Notes: generated from the sequence alone by a model not told the origin. A DNA stretch of 64,000 nt from Pedobacter rhodius (GCF_027213645.1 NZ_JAPWGL010000001.1:124001-188000), one strand, 5' to 3'; shown: positions 26,844 through 36,098, numbered from the stretch's first letter. Program-made: numbers and translations.

Positions 26844-27188
26844 TCATTTTAAAACTTTAATTAATTTAGTCAACATCATTTTTATGCTGATAATCTGTGC
26901 ATCGATAGATACATAAGTTTCTTCGCTTAAATAGGATAAACTTTTTGCTAAATATAAATGATAATGTTTTTCAGCTAAAGATCCTTTTGCAATAAATAAA
27001 AACTGCTTAAATTCTTTAAAATATTGCCTGGCTTGACCTTCAACAATATTTGTCGGTACACTTGATGCACTTCTTCTGATTTGAGAAGTTAAAACGAATA
27101 ATTCTTCTTTTGGAAATTGCTTACTCAACAGATAAATAGATAATGTTAAATTGTGTGCTTTTTTCCAGATTTCTAATTTGTTTTCCAT
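26844..27188 (-). CDS. Four helix bundle protein (23S rRNA IVS-protein family)
   Basis: 114 aa, all-helical protein with the family signatures LEIWKKAHNLTLSIYLLSKQ at the start, SQIRRSASSVPTNIVEGQAR in the middle and KQFLFIAKGSLAEKHYHLYL. The founding members are encoded in intervening sequences of 23S rRNA; in Bacteroidota they are common as free genes of unknown function, often near repeats. Here it sits between wzt and wzm, which normally adjoin, and it is bracketed by direct repeats (26756-26843 and 27244-27331). This looks like a secondary insertion. No function in glycan export is implied. Confidence 0.92.
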   Translation of the reverse strand: MENKLEIWKKAHNLTLSIYLLSKQFPKEELFVLTSQIRRSASSVPTNIVEGQARQYFKEFKQFLFIAKGSLAEKHYHLYLAKSLSYLSEETYVSIDAQIISIKMMLTKLIKVLK

Positions 27189-27243
27189 GTTATAATTATT
27201 TTTTTAAATTATAATCAGGGATGATTGCTTAAATGTAACTATT

Positions 27244-27331
27244 ATTTTTTCGTTGTTCATCGTTCGTTATTCGTTGACTGTTGTTCGTTGACTGTTGTTC
27301 GATGGACGAAAAACGACAGACGCAAAACGAA
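27244..27331. repeat. Direct repeat, right copy (TTGTTCGTT / AAACGACAGACG type)
   Basis: Partner of the copy at 26756-26843. It has TTCGTTGACTGTTGTTCG units and the core AAACGACAGACG at 27311-27322 followed by CAAAACGAATT. It reaches up to the stop codon of wzm at 27332. The distance between the two cores is 487 bp. Confidence 0.85.
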
Positions 27332-28222
27332 TTAGACAGTATCAACAAAATTCCGTTCCACTTTATTAAAAACTACGATTCCAAATAGGAGCAAGGCCAA
27401 CGTAACTCCGGTAGCGTAACCTAAACTAGCCCAGCTAAAGCTACCTTCTCCTAAAAAGCCATAGCGAAAAGTCTCAATGATGGGTGTCATGGGGTTGTAT
27501 TCGATTAGCCAGGCATAGTCAGGATATTTCTGTAAGGCAATAGATAATGGATAAATAACTGTCGTGGCATACATCAATAGTTGCACGCCGAATCCGATTA
27601 AAAAGGCCAAATCCCGGTATTTTGTAGTCATGGCAGAAATAATCATACCGGCTCCTAATCCTAACAATGCCATCAACATAACAACTATTGGGAACAGTAT
27701 AATCGACCAGGTAATTTGAAATGATGCACCTGCGAAATAATAATAGGCAATAAATAGCAGGAACAAAATCATTTGTACACCAAAACGAACCAGGTTGCTC
27801 ACCACTATACTTAAAGGCATAATTAACCTTGGGAAATATACTTTACCAAAGATTCCGGCATTATCCCTGAATACGGTTGAGGTTTTAGTCAGGCAATCAG
27901 AAAAATAGTTCCAGGCCGTAATACCTGCCATGTAGAAGAGCGGTTTTGGTAAGCCATCCGTCGATATACCAGCCAGGTTACCAAAAATAAATGTATAGAT
28001 TATCGTGGTGAAAAGCGGCTGTATAAAAAACCAAAGCGGTCCGAGAATAGTCTGTTTATAAAAAGAAACAAAATCCCGTCGTACAAGTAACCATAACAAA
28101 TCCCGGTATGCCCAAACCTCATTTATTTTTAAATCAAATAAGGAAGCTTTTGCTTCAATTGTCCAGTTATGCGCTTCGTTATGCTCCATTAGTTTTTTTG
28201 GTAAGTCACCGCTCTTCTTCAA
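27332..28222 (-). CDS. wzm: Polysaccharide ABC exporter, permease (Wzm)
   Basis: ABC-2 type permease of 296 aa with six predicted helices. An amphipathic N-terminal segment precedes the first helix (LLWLLVRRDFVSFYKQTILG, then PLWFFIQPLFTTIIYTFIFG), the standard start of TagG/Wzm/KpsM-type permeases. GITAWNYFSDCL and LIEYNPMTPIIETFRYGFLG are also characteristic. Pairs with the ATPase at 25490-26755 to move lipid-linked polysaccharide across the inner membrane. It overlaps the preceding GT4 gene by 17 bp. Confidence 0.93.
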   Translation of the reverse strand: MKKSGDLPKKLMEHNEAHNWTIEAKASLFDLKINEVWAYRDLLWLLVRRDFVSFYKQTILGPLWFFIQPLFTTIIYTFIFGNLAGISTDGLPKPLFYMAGITAWNYFSDCLTKTSTVFRDNAGIFGKVYFPRLIMPLSIVVSNLVRFGVQMILFLLFIAYYYFAGASFQITWSIILFPIVVMLMALLGLGAGMIISAMTTKYRDLAFLIGFGVQLLMYATTVIYPLSIALQKYPDYAWLIEYNPMTPIIETFRYGFLGEGSFSWASLGYATGVTLALLLFGIVVFNKVERNFVDTV

Positions 28223-29345
28223 GGGTGGGGCTCAATAAAATACCTTGTAATGCAGTTTTATAATTAGCATAATTGAAGGTTTTCATGCATTTTCTTTGAA
28301 GATTTAACTTATCAGCTTTACTTTGTGGATGATCCAAGAAATTTTCAATTTGAAATTGTATGGCTTTCAAATCATCCGGATCAACTAATGCACCTAGCTC
28401 ACCTTGCTTTAGCGCATCTACACTGCCGTCCTTATTGCCGGCAATAACTTGTAAGCCACTGGCAATGGCCTCAATAAATACAATTCCGAATCCTTCTTTT
28501 TTACTGGGCATAATGAAGATGTCGGATAAGAGAAAATGATCCGTAACTTCTGCCTCATCAATAAAACCGATAAGCCGGATGTGTTTTTCAAGCTTATGAA
28601 AAGCGATAAGTTTATCCAGCCTTCCTTTTTCAAGTTCATCCCATTTCCCGGCGAGCAGATAAACCAATTTTGGATGATTTTTTAGTAGTGCCGGTAAAAC
28701 CTCGATGTTATGATCATAGCCTTTATATTTTTCTGACGAAGATACCCTGGAGAGTGAAAACAGTATCGGACTCTGATTACTGACCTGGTAACGATCCAAT
28801 AAAAATTGGGGCTTTTCAAAATCGACGGAATAATGATAAAACGGATCAAGGCAATTGTTAAGCACAACTATTTTGTTTTTAGGAACCTGATGAATTTCCT
28901 GTATTTTATCTGCCGTAAACTGGCTTACACAGATAATTTTATCGAGGCTCTTTAAAATATTCAGCTTAGCTTCCGGAAAACTTTTCCATACCTCGATACC
29001 GTGAGCAATCAGATATATTTTTTTTTGAGGATGTATTTTTTTGATTAAATACCCGATATTAACCAAATGTACATGGCTCAATAAAATAATATCAGATTGA
29101 AGGCCTGTTAGGAAAGCCTTAAAAACAAAATATTTACGGGAAGAATCAAAACCTTTAAATTGTTTGCGGTGAAGATACCTGGAATCCCTTTCATTATTTT
29201 TATCATACATACTGTAAACAGTCGGTTCCAAAATATTTTCTTCACTCAAATCATATAATACCCTGCAAACGGTACGGCAAACTTTTTCAATACCGCCTGT
29301 AAAACCAAAAGTTTTCAGTGTTAAGAATAATACTTTAGCTTGCAT
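28206..29345 (-). CDS. Glycosyltransferase family 4
   Basis: GT4 of 379 aa: KVLFLTLKTFGFTGGIEKVC at the N-terminus, KKIYLIAHGIEVWKSFPEAK, KIICVSQFTADKIQEI, then LFSLSRVSSSEKYKGYDHNI and the donor-site motif KEGFGIVFIEAIASGLQVIA with both conserved glutamates. It overlaps wzm by 17 bp and the amidotransferase gene by 11 bp, showing it belongs to the same transcript. Confidence 0.92.
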   Translation of the reverse strand: MQAKVLFLTLKTFGFTGGIEKVCRTVCRVLYDLSEENILEPTVYSMYDKNNERDSRYLHRKQFKGFDSSRKYFVFKAFLTGLQSDIILLSHVHLVNIGYLIKKIHPQKKIYLIAHGIEVWKSFPEAKLNILKSLDKIICVSQFTADKIQEIHQVPKNKIVVLNNCLDPFYHYSVDFEKPQFLLDRYQVSNQSPILFSLSRVSSSEKYKGYDHNIEVLPALLKNHPKLVYLLAGKWDELEKGRLDKLIAFHKLEKHIRLIGFIDEAEVTDHFLLSDIFIMPSKKEGFGIVFIEAIASGLQVIAGNKDGSVDALKQGELGALVDPDDLKAIQFQIENFLDHPQSKADKLNLQRKCMKTFNYANYKTALQGILLSPTLEEER

Positions 29346-31122
29346 GATAAAGTCTGTAGAGCGAAAAAGCAGATGACCAATGCAGTTGATTGTCTTTAAA
29401 CTTTTCCATTAAAGCTTTTGCGCGCTTATTATGATAAAGTTCAGGTGCTGAAATGGCCTTATTTTTTCGCATCCATTCCTGGAAAGGAAAGGTAAAACCC
29501 ATCTTCGAGCGATTCCAGGTTTCTGCAGGAAGTCCGTCTTTGTAACCTTCTATTAAAAGATGTTTCTTCTGCTCGTAACTGAATTTAATTTCATTAGAAA
29601 TGGAAAATACAAGGTTTACAAAATTCCGGTCCAGAAATGGAACACGAACTTCTACGCCATGGCTCATGCTCATAAAATCAGTATCTTTTAACAGCTGGTT
29701 TTGCATATACATATTAAACTCAAACCAACTCGCCCTGATCTCATTGCTCAGGTGTTTTACCTGGGGTGCAAAAGGTATATCTTCAAGGCAATTCATTACC
29801 GTCTTCATGTCGATATCCAGCAATTCGGCGATAATATCGGGTGAATAAACACCTCTCAAACACAAGTATTCCCCTATAGGCGAATCCATGCTAAGGTAAT
29901 ACAAACGCTTATATTTATTGTTTTTAAGAAAGCGAGTACTTTTAATAGTGCTTTTGCTAAGCCAGTTTAAATTCTGTATTTTATGAATCCGGTCAAAAGA
30001 AGGGTAGCCACCAAACAATTCATCAGCCCCTAAGCCCGAAAGTACAGACTTTAAACCATTTTCTTTTGCTGTTTTACAGACGAACCACGTATTAATCCCG
30101 TCGTTACTCGGTTGGTCCATGGAGTTTAATACCGAATCAAAATTTTGTACAAAATCCCGGTATGTAATGGTTTGTTCAATTTCACGCGAATTCATTTTTT
30201 TAAGCAAGCTTTCACGTTGCTTATGTTCCGAAAAATCAATTTCATCAAAATTTGCTGAAATACAGGCAAGCTTATCTTTTGTGTAACGGCTGGCCAATGA
30301 GGCAATAATGCTCGAATCAAGCCCTCCGCTAAATAAAACACCAATATTAGTATCCGAAATCAACTGTCTTTTTATCGAAGCATTCAGCTCATGTTTAATC
30401 AGTCGGATGGCTTCCCGTTCATTTGTAATTATTGAGGATGTTTTAAACTGATAATAGCTGCTTATTGCATAAGAACCGGTATTAAGATTGTATTTTAAGA
30501 AATTGCCCTTTGAGAGCGAGTAAACATTTTTTAACGTAGTGTAGGGCTCGGGAATATGACCAAATGCGAGAAAGTATATATTACGATTTTGATCATTTTG
30601 AAAATCATCAGCATGTTGGAATGCTTTAACTTCCGAGGCGAAAATAAGTTTTCCGCTTTGATGCGAAAAATATAAAGGCTTCACCCCGTTTGGGTCCCTC
30701 ACCAGATAAACAAGATCGCGTACTCTATCGTGTAAGGCAAAGGCGAAAATACCATTGAGCTTTTCAAAAGCTTTTTCGCCCCACTCGCAATAGGCTTTTA
30801 ATACAACCTCCGTATCCGTTTGCGTTTGGAACAAAACACCCAGCATGTTGAGTTCATTTCTTATCTCCTTGAAATTATAAATTTCTCCATTATATGAAAT
30901 CGCGACAGTGCTATCCGGGTTAAGCATGGGCTGGCGCCCTGCCATAGTCAAATCAAGTACGGCAAGTCGGCGGTTTCCTAAACAAACTGCTGCATCGGCA
31001 TCATAATTTACACCAAAATCATCCGGACCTCCATGTTGCATACTGTTACACATAAAGGTAACCTTTCGCTGTAAAATATCCGGCGATTGTTTTTTATCAA
31101 TTATCCCTGCTATACGGCACAT
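29335..31122 (-). CDS. asnB: Asparagine synthase (glutamine-hydrolysing)-like amidotransferase
   Basis: 595 aa class II glutamine amidotransferase fused to an ATP-pyrophosphatase domain. Cys2 (after Met removal, the N-terminal nucleophile) begins MCRIAGIID. The glutaminase also has QHGGPDDFG and ISYNGEIYNFKEIRNEL. The synthetase PP-loop is SGGLDSS at about residues 265-271, and LSGLGADELFGGYPSF follows. AsnB-like proteins are regular members of exosortase-linked polysaccharide loci (XrtA systems have amidotransferases), where they probably amidate a sugar or protein component rather than serve asparagine supply. It starts the long glycan-assembly section after a 294 bp leader behind upxY; that leader holds a doubled CCATCTTCCAT repeat near 31181-31210. 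Confidence 0.9.
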   Translation of the reverse strand: MCRIAGIIDKKQSPDILQRKVTFMCNSMQHGGPDDFGVNYDADAAVCLGNRRLAVLDLTMAGRQPMLNPDSTVAISYNGEIYNFKEIRNELNMLGVLFQTQTDTEVVLKAYCEWGEKAFEKLNGIFAFALHDRVRDLVYLVRDPNGVKPLYFSHQSGKLIFASEVKAFQHADDFQNDQNRNIYFLAFGHIPEPYTTLKNVYSLSKGNFLKYNLNTGSYAISSYYQFKTSSIITNEREAIRLIKHELNASIKRQLISDTNIGVLFSGGLDSSIIASLASRYTKDKLACISANFDEIDFSEHKQRESLLKKMNSREIEQTITYRDFVQNFDSVLNSMDQPSNDGINTWFVCKTAKENGLKSVLSGLGADELFGGYPSFDRIHKIQNLNWLSKSTIKSTRFLKNNKYKRLYYLSMDSPIGEYLCLRGVYSPDIIAELLDIDMKTVMNCLEDIPFAPQVKHLSNEIRASWFEFNMYMQNQLLKDTDFMSMSHGVEVRVPFLDRNFVNLVFSISNEIKFSYEQKKHLLIEGYKDGLPAETWNRSKMGFTFPFQEWMRKNKAISAPELYHNKRAKALMEKFKDNQLHWSSAFSLYRLYHAS

Positions 31123-31416
31123 ATGCTAATTTAAATGGTAGCTAAGGATTGCAATTCGTGGTAATCTATCTAGTATTTCAGTTCCATCTTCCATTATCCA
31201 TCTTCCATTTTTTTCATCTTTACACAGCTTCGCCCTTTCAGTCACATTTTTTTTAAAATGACCTAGTTCTTTTTCTTCAAAGATGATGGGGGAGCAATTT
31301 TTGTATAGATACCTGAAATTAATAAATTCAGCTTAAATCTTTTCTTATTGATGAATATTTCCCGCCTTAATCTGATGAATTCATTTCAAATAAACCAATG
31401 ACTAATGAACAAAAGT

Positions 31417-31920
31417 CTAAATAGGTTCGATAAAAGCCATTGAAGTATTTATGTTAATCGCGAAACCCATATGTTCTAAGCGTAAAATTAAACGCTGTTT
31501 GTTATGGATCGATACTAATTCCCCAACCATATCTTTAAATGGCCCTGCCTTTATAATAACTTTTTCACCAGGCTTAATATTATGATCAAATACCTCCAAT
31601 TCTTCATCGGTAGCTAATAATAACTTTAAACTTTCAATTTGCTGAACAGGCATTGAAGCAACCTGACCTGAAAAGTAAAGGAACCTGGCAATACCATTTG
31701 TCATTAATACCTCCGCATGCTCTTTAGCTGAAATATACACAAACAGGTAAGACTTAATTAAAGGTTCTTCAACTATTTTTTTTCGATCGCTCCACTGCTT
31801 GAGTTCTTTTTTCAGCGGGAGGTAGGCAATGATGTTTTTTCTGATTAACTCTTGGTAAGCTTTCTTTTCAGCCCTCGAACGCGTGTAAACCGGATACCAT
31901 TTGTAATTTTGATCAATCAT
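31417..31920 (-). CDS. UpxY/NusG-like transcription antiterminator
   Basis: 167 aa NusG paralogue. The NGN domain is N-terminal (YKWYPVYTRSRAEKKAYQEL, then KQWSDRKKIVEEPLIKSYLF) and the KOW domain C-terminal (KPGEKVIIKAGPFKDMVGEL). Such proteins travel with RNA polymerase and allow read-through of long polysaccharide operons in Bacteroidota. The position after wza-wzc and ahead of the roughly 31 kb assembly section fits this role. There is no upxZ-like neighbour. Confidence 0.9.
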   Translation of the reverse strand: MIDQNYKWYPVYTRSRAEKKAYQELIRKNIIAYLPLKKELKQWSDRKKIVEEPLIKSYLFVYISAKEHAEVLMTNGIARFLYFSGQVASMPVQQIESLKLLLATDEELEVFDHNIKPGEKVIIKAGPFKDMVGELVSIHNKQRLILRLEHMGFAININTSMAFIEPI

Positions 31921-32125
31921 TAATCTGAAAGCCGTATTTATAAATTATACTAAAAATTTTCTAATTATTTTGCCGCCAGGCAGTTATATTATTAATCATT
32001 CAAGGTCTTAATCTTTTAATCAATTAAATACTTAACCAATTAACCCTTTTCTAATCACTCAACTTTCTAACCAATATCCATTTAACCAATTTAAACAGTT
32101 AAGCGATTAACCTTTTTTCTAAAAC
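31921..32125. repeat. AT-rich degenerate repeat spacer (TTAACCAATTAA type)
   Basis: Spacer between wzc and upxY made of loosely repeated words such as TTAACCAATTAAC, TCTAACCAA and TTTAACCAATTTAA. The same style recurs at 44909-45017 between gap and the GNAT gene. No gene or clear hairpin terminator is seen. Confidence 0.7.
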
Positions 32126-34534
32126 CTATCCCTTCTTCCAAAACATCCACCACTTCCGCTGCTCATCATCATAGTAGCCACTACTTCCATAACCGCTATA
32201 GCTGGAGTAATAATAAGTTCCGGTGTTGGCATGGGCATAATTGGTTGTATAGATATTCGAATGTAACTTTTCGTCTCCGAATGAATTTAAAATAATAGCG
32301 ATATTATTCAAGCCATATTCTTTAGACAACCTATCCGGAATACTGGCAGATCTGTTTTTGGAAACACCCGCTCTGATAATAAACAAGTTAATATCCGCAA
32401 CCCTGATTAAAGGAATAGCGTCGGATACCAGGCCAACCGGTGCAGTATCTATAATAATATATTCATATTGCCTTCTCAATTCATCCATTAAAATTTTTAT
32501 CTTATTGCTGTGTAGAAGCTCAGAAGGATTAGGTGGAATTGGTCCGGAAGTGATGTAGTCAATATTATTTTTACTGTCATGATTAATAATTTCATCTAAA
32601 TTACTTTGTCCGGATAAAAAAGAGCTTAATCCGGTCAGGTTTTTAGAACCAAAAGCTTTATGCAGTTTTGATTTTCTTAAATCACCCGCAATTACAATCA
32701 CTTTCTTATCAATAATAGATAGCGTGCCGGCAAGATTTAAACTCACGAATGATTTTCCCTCTCCCGAAACTTCAGAAGTAATACAAATCATTTTGGTATC
32801 TTTATCACTGGCCATAAAACTCAAATTCGTTCGGACAGAACGGACAGATTCTGCAAATATCGATTTTGGTCTTTCTAAGGAAAGAACACTTTGATTATCA
32901 TTGGAAAGTTTCTTAGGGTATTTCAATATCACACCTAAAATTGGCGTGGCCGTTAAGCCTTCAATAGCTTCTACATCATAAATATATGGATTGGTAAGTC
33001 TGACCAGCAGAATTAAGCCTAATCCTATAAACAAGCCCATAGACATATAAGATGAATATATTTTACCCGGAACGGGAGAAATTGGTAAAAAGGAGGGTTG
33101 GGCCTGACCAATAATTGTAGCGCCCGCAATTACCGCTGCGGAACTGATTTGTGCAGATAACTTCCGCTCAAATAACATCGACAACATACGTTGGTTAATA
33201 TCTAAATTGCTCTGGAGTTTTGCAAAATCATTTTGCTTTCCGGGTATGGTATTTAAGCTTTGATTGGCATTACCCAATTGTTTATTTACAAAATTTAAGG
33301 TTTTACGGTTCCGGTCGTGAAGCAACTGGATATTGGTTTTGATAGCTTGCTTAACCTCAGCTATCTGCCGTTCGATATCTTTAACGGGTTGAGCGCTTGC
33401 ATTAAAATTCAACAATTTGTTTTCTCTTACCTGGAGCAGGTTATTAAACTGACTAATTAATCCCGACAATAATGTGCTGTTGGTGCCTTCTAAATTTAAA
33501 TTTAGTTGAATGCGATCCTGACTTGCTTTTAATTGATTTTCAATTTGGGCAATAAATAATTCCTGCAATTGTAAATCCGCAATCTGCTTTTGCAGATCAG
33601 CTAGTTTTGAAGTCCCGGCTTGCTTTTCTGAGCTTGGATCGATAAGATTATTGCTGGTTTGATAATTAGATAACTTCCCACCGGCTTTATTAACCTGGGC
33701 ATCCAGGAAATCAATCTGACTATCTAAATAATCAACAGTTTGCTTGGCAGAACGCTGTTTTAATTTAGCATCATTTTTAACGTATGCTTTAATAATTTCA
33801 TTTAATACATTAGCTGAAAAAACAGGATTGCTATCCGTATGGGTAACGCCCATAATATTGGTGTTTTTTTCCTGCTCAAATACATTTAAGCCAGCCGCAG
33901 CTCTTCCGTAAAGATCGTTGATGGCGTTAAATTTAAAACTATACTTGCCAATAGCTGGAATAGGGCTTTTAATACTAAAGACCATGTTTCCGAGGACAAT
34001 TTTTTGCCCATATTTATAAATAGCTTTCGTTTTAAATTCATCATCACTTGAAGAAAGTTCAAAATGTTTATCATCCTTTGGCAATACATTGTAAATAGCT
34101 CTGCTGAAGTTAACAGTATCTTGCTTTACGATTGCTATCTTAAAGGGTTCATTTGGATAAAGTTCCGATGTTCTGACGCGTCCTTCCAAATAATAAGAAA
34201 TCTGGTAGTTCAGGTTTCTTAATGCGGTGAATATCACGTCTTCCGAACGCATAATAATTCCTTCAGTTTGAATTTGATTTGCACCAAAGCCCCTGTAACT
34301 TACAGGAGCATTAGGAAAAAGACCCAGTTGCTCTTGCTCATTATCGAGCTTTAAAGAAGCCGATGTAATATATATTGGCGTGCTTGTACGTACTTTTATC
34401 CAGGCAAATATAAACCCCATTAATACACAACCCGCAACCCAATACCATCGACTTAAAAATATGCGGACAATTTTCCAGTAATTAATGGTTTGGCTGGCGA
34501 GTTTATTTTGCTCAAAGGAGGTTGAATTTTCCAT
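32126..34534 (-). CDS. wzc: Wzc-like polysaccharide co-polymerase / tyrosine autokinase
   Basis: 802 aa. The N-terminal part has a Wzz domain with a first membrane helix near residues 30-50, and a long coiled-coil periplasmic region (about 270-440). A second helix follows near 500, with the Pro-rich FLPISPVPGKIY just before it. The C-terminal BY-kinase domain has Walker A SEVSGEGKSFVSLNLAG (near residue 588), Walker A' VIVIAGDLRKSK and Walker B YIIIDTAPVGLVSD. The tail contains nine tyrosines within about 30 residues (TGTYYYSSYSGYGSSGYY), the expected autophosphorylation cluster. It controls chain length and export together with Wza, and overlaps the wza stop by 1 bp. Confidence 0.95.
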   Translation of the reverse strand: MENSTSFEQNKLASQTINYWKIVRIFLSRWYWVAGCVLMGFIFAWIKVRTSTPIYITSASLKLDNEQEQLGLFPNAPVSYRGFGANQIQTEGIIMRSEDVIFTALRNLNYQISYYLEGRVRTSELYPNEPFKIAIVKQDTVNFSRAIYNVLPKDDKHFELSSSDDEFKTKAIYKYGQKIVLGNMVFSIKSPIPAIGKYSFKFNAINDLYGRAAAGLNVFEQEKNTNIMGVTHTDSNPVFSANVLNEIIKAYVKNDAKLKQRSAKQTVDYLDSQIDFLDAQVNKAGGKLSNYQTSNNLIDPSSEKQAGTSKLADLQKQIADLQLQELFIAQIENQLKASQDRIQLNLNLEGTNSTLLSGLISQFNNLLQVRENKLLNFNASAQPVKDIERQIAEVKQAIKTNIQLLHDRNRKTLNFVNKQLGNANQSLNTIPGKQNDFAKLQSNLDINQRMLSMLFERKLSAQISSAAVIAGATIIGQAQPSFLPISPVPGKIYSSYMSMGLFIGLGLILLVRLTNPYIYDVEAIEGLTATPILGVILKYPKKLSNDNQSVLSLERPKSIFAESVRSVRTNLSFMASDKDTKMICITSEVSGEGKSFVSLNLAGTLSIIDKKVIVIAGDLRKSKLHKAFGSKNLTGLSSFLSGQSNLDEIINHDSKNNIDYITSGPIPPNPSELLHSNKIKILMDELRRQYEYIIIDTAPVGLVSDAIPLIRVADINLFIIRAGVSKNRSASIPDRLSKEYGLNNIAIILNSFGDEKLHSNIYTTNYAHANTGTYYYSSYSGYGSSGYYDDEQRKWWMFWKKG

Positions 34535-35370
34535 TAACGGGTAAGTGTGAAGATTAAAACACCTAAATTGACGACAACCAATAAGGGCTGGATAATGCTG
34601 TTAAAACTATTTAATTTTTCGCTTAATGCACTTCCCTTTGTTTGCTGCAATACGATGATGTCGTTATTTTGCAAAATAAGTTTCTTACTGGCCAGGCTGT
34701 TGATATCATTTAAATTAACATAAATAATTTCGGGATGTGTCCGGTCACCACGTATAATCTTTAAAGTTTTAGGATCAGCAGTCTTGTTAATGCCACCGGC
34801 TTCGCCGATAATTTCAATTAAAGTAGTGTTTTCTCTTTCAATTAGAAAATTACCTTGTCTGCTGAATTCGCCTAATAAAGTAACCTTTAAATTAACTATA
34901 CTAAGCTCTATAATGGGGTCGCGTAATAATTGTTTTGCGTAAAGTTCCTGAATTTTTAAAGCAGCCGCTCTTCGGGTTAAGCCTAAAACGTTTACCTTTC
35001 CGATAGCAGGCAAATTTACCTGACCATCCAAATCGACCGGGTAAGATAAGGCATTGTTAATATTTCCGCTTAATGTATTCCCTGTACTGGAACCAATGCT
35101 TGTAGCACCAATAACCTGGTTACCTGCCCCAAATTCTTTATTCTGAACATTACGGATAGCCAGTTGATCGCTAACTTTAATTTTATAATAGCCATCACTA
35201 ATGCCTTGATCATTTACCACGTAAACTTGTTTAATGGTATCGGTAACCGTGTCACTTGGCGCATTAAACAGGCTGTGTTCTTTACGCGCAGAACATGAAC
35301 TTAAAATTAAGACGAAGCAGAAAAATGATAATGGAACAAATATAAATTGTTTGCTGAATGTCAAAACCAT
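34534..35370 (-). CDS. wza: Polysaccharide export outer-membrane lipoprotein (Wza-like)
   Basis: 278 aa. Lipoprotein signal peptide with lipobox LSSC (Cys26). The Poly_export domain starts near residue 60 (GYYKIKVSDQLAIRNVQNKE) and continues to LPAIGKVNVLGLTRRAAALK; an SLBB domain follows (VTLLGEFSRQGNFLI to TLIEIIGEAGGINKTADPKT). A C-terminal hydrophobic helix (LLVVVNLGVLIFTL) would span the outer membrane. It is the first gene of the minus-strand polysaccharide operon; the start ATG at 35370 gives a complete signal peptide. A TATTTTTG box lies 31 bp upstream. Confidence 0.93.
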   Translation of the reverse strand: MVLTFSKQFIFVPLSFFCFVLILSSCSARKEHSLFNAPSDTVTDTIKQVYVVNDQGISDGYYKIKVSDQLAIRNVQNKEFGAGNQVIGATSIGSSTGNTLSGNINNALSYPVDLDGQVNLPAIGKVNVLGLTRRAAALKIQELYAKQLLRDPIIELSIVNLKVTLLGEFSRQGNFLIERENTTLIEIIGEAGGINKTADPKTLKIIRGDRTHPEIIYVNLNDINSLASKKLILQNNDIIVLQQTKGSALSEKLNSFNSIIQPLLVVVNLGVLIFTLTR

Positions 35371-36098
35371 AGAAATGCGCAGTATTGATTAGATTAACCA
35401 CAAAAATAACTTTTATAGTTGTGAATAAAAAAAAAATCAAAACATAAACAAGTAGCCAACTATCATCCGTGTTAATCTGCGAAATCAGCGGGAGCATAAA
35501 AAATCTGCCACGTAAACACTTCAGCCTGCTGCAGACCGGGATTTTCCCGGAATAGCTTTTTAAACTAAACGATAATTTGCGAAATCAGCTATTGCTATAA
35601 ATATACAGGCTGATTGCTATAAATCACTTTGCCGGGCACAAGTATAAGATAATGTCCGGATTTGTCCTGAATTGTCCGGATTTGACTGGTTAAATGTAAC
35701 TTTGTTCGGGTGTTGTTCGGGACTTGTTGCTGAAACAGTGCTTTAAAGGCCGTTTTCCCGAAGAAGACTCGAGGCAATGTAGAACAAGCCCTCATCAAAA
35801 TCTATTATCATCTGCGTTAATCTGCGAAATCAGCGGGGGTATAGAATATAGCCTGCCATGCGTTAATCTGCGAAAGCCTAAAAATAATTTGCCACCGAAA
35901 CACGGATTTTCAGGGAACATGTATAAGCAAATAGCTTCGAAATCAGCAAGCGTAAAATTTTTCCCGTAAAAAAGCCGATGCCTGCAGAAAGATATTCAAC
36001 TGCGAATAATACATTTGAACTTGGACTTAAGTATACTGTTTTTAAAAAATGATGTCTGTAGCCTTTAGTTGATTACCATCTAAATTAACCAATCATAA
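35371..36098. repeat. Intergenic region with dispersed repeats
   Basis: 728 bp without a credible gene. It contains three copies of a TTAATCTGCGAAATCAGCGG element (about 35470-35491, 35817-35838, and a shorter one at 35861-35876), each followed by a related piece (ATCTGCCACGTAAAC, AGCCTGCCATGCG, ATTTGCCACCGAAACACGG). Near 35706-35760 lies a TTCGGGTGTTGTTCGGGACT element. Short open frames here read only repeat sequence. Nothing else is recognised except a promoter candidate for wza. Confidence 0.75.
35401..35408 (-). promoter_or_regulatory. Candidate -7 box for the wza operon
   Basis: On the minus strand TATTTTTG matches the Bacteroidota -7 consensus TAnnTTTG exactly, 31 bp before the wza start. 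A TTTG that could serve as the -33 box lies 29 bp upstream (35438-35441), longer than the usual spacing of about 19 bp, so support is only partial. Confidence 0.35.

Noticed and set aside
26844..27188. Four-helix-bundle gene as part of an rRNA intervening sequence
   Set aside because: No rRNA sequence flanks it; it lies between ABC exporter genes.
29335..31122. Housekeeping asparagine synthetase
   Set aside because: The motifs allow it, but the location inside the glycan operon and the parallel with amidotransferases of exosortase-linked loci make a specialised role more likely; kept as AsnB-like only.
35401..35441. Full -33/-7 promoter for the wza operon
   Set aside because: The -7 box is exact, but the only TTTG lies 29 bp upstream instead of about 19, so only the -7 box is listed, at low confidence.
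35595..35798. Small minus-strand open frame of 67 codons
   Set aside because: It reads through dispersed repeat sequence, has no recognisable domain and overlaps another equally spurious plus-strand frame.
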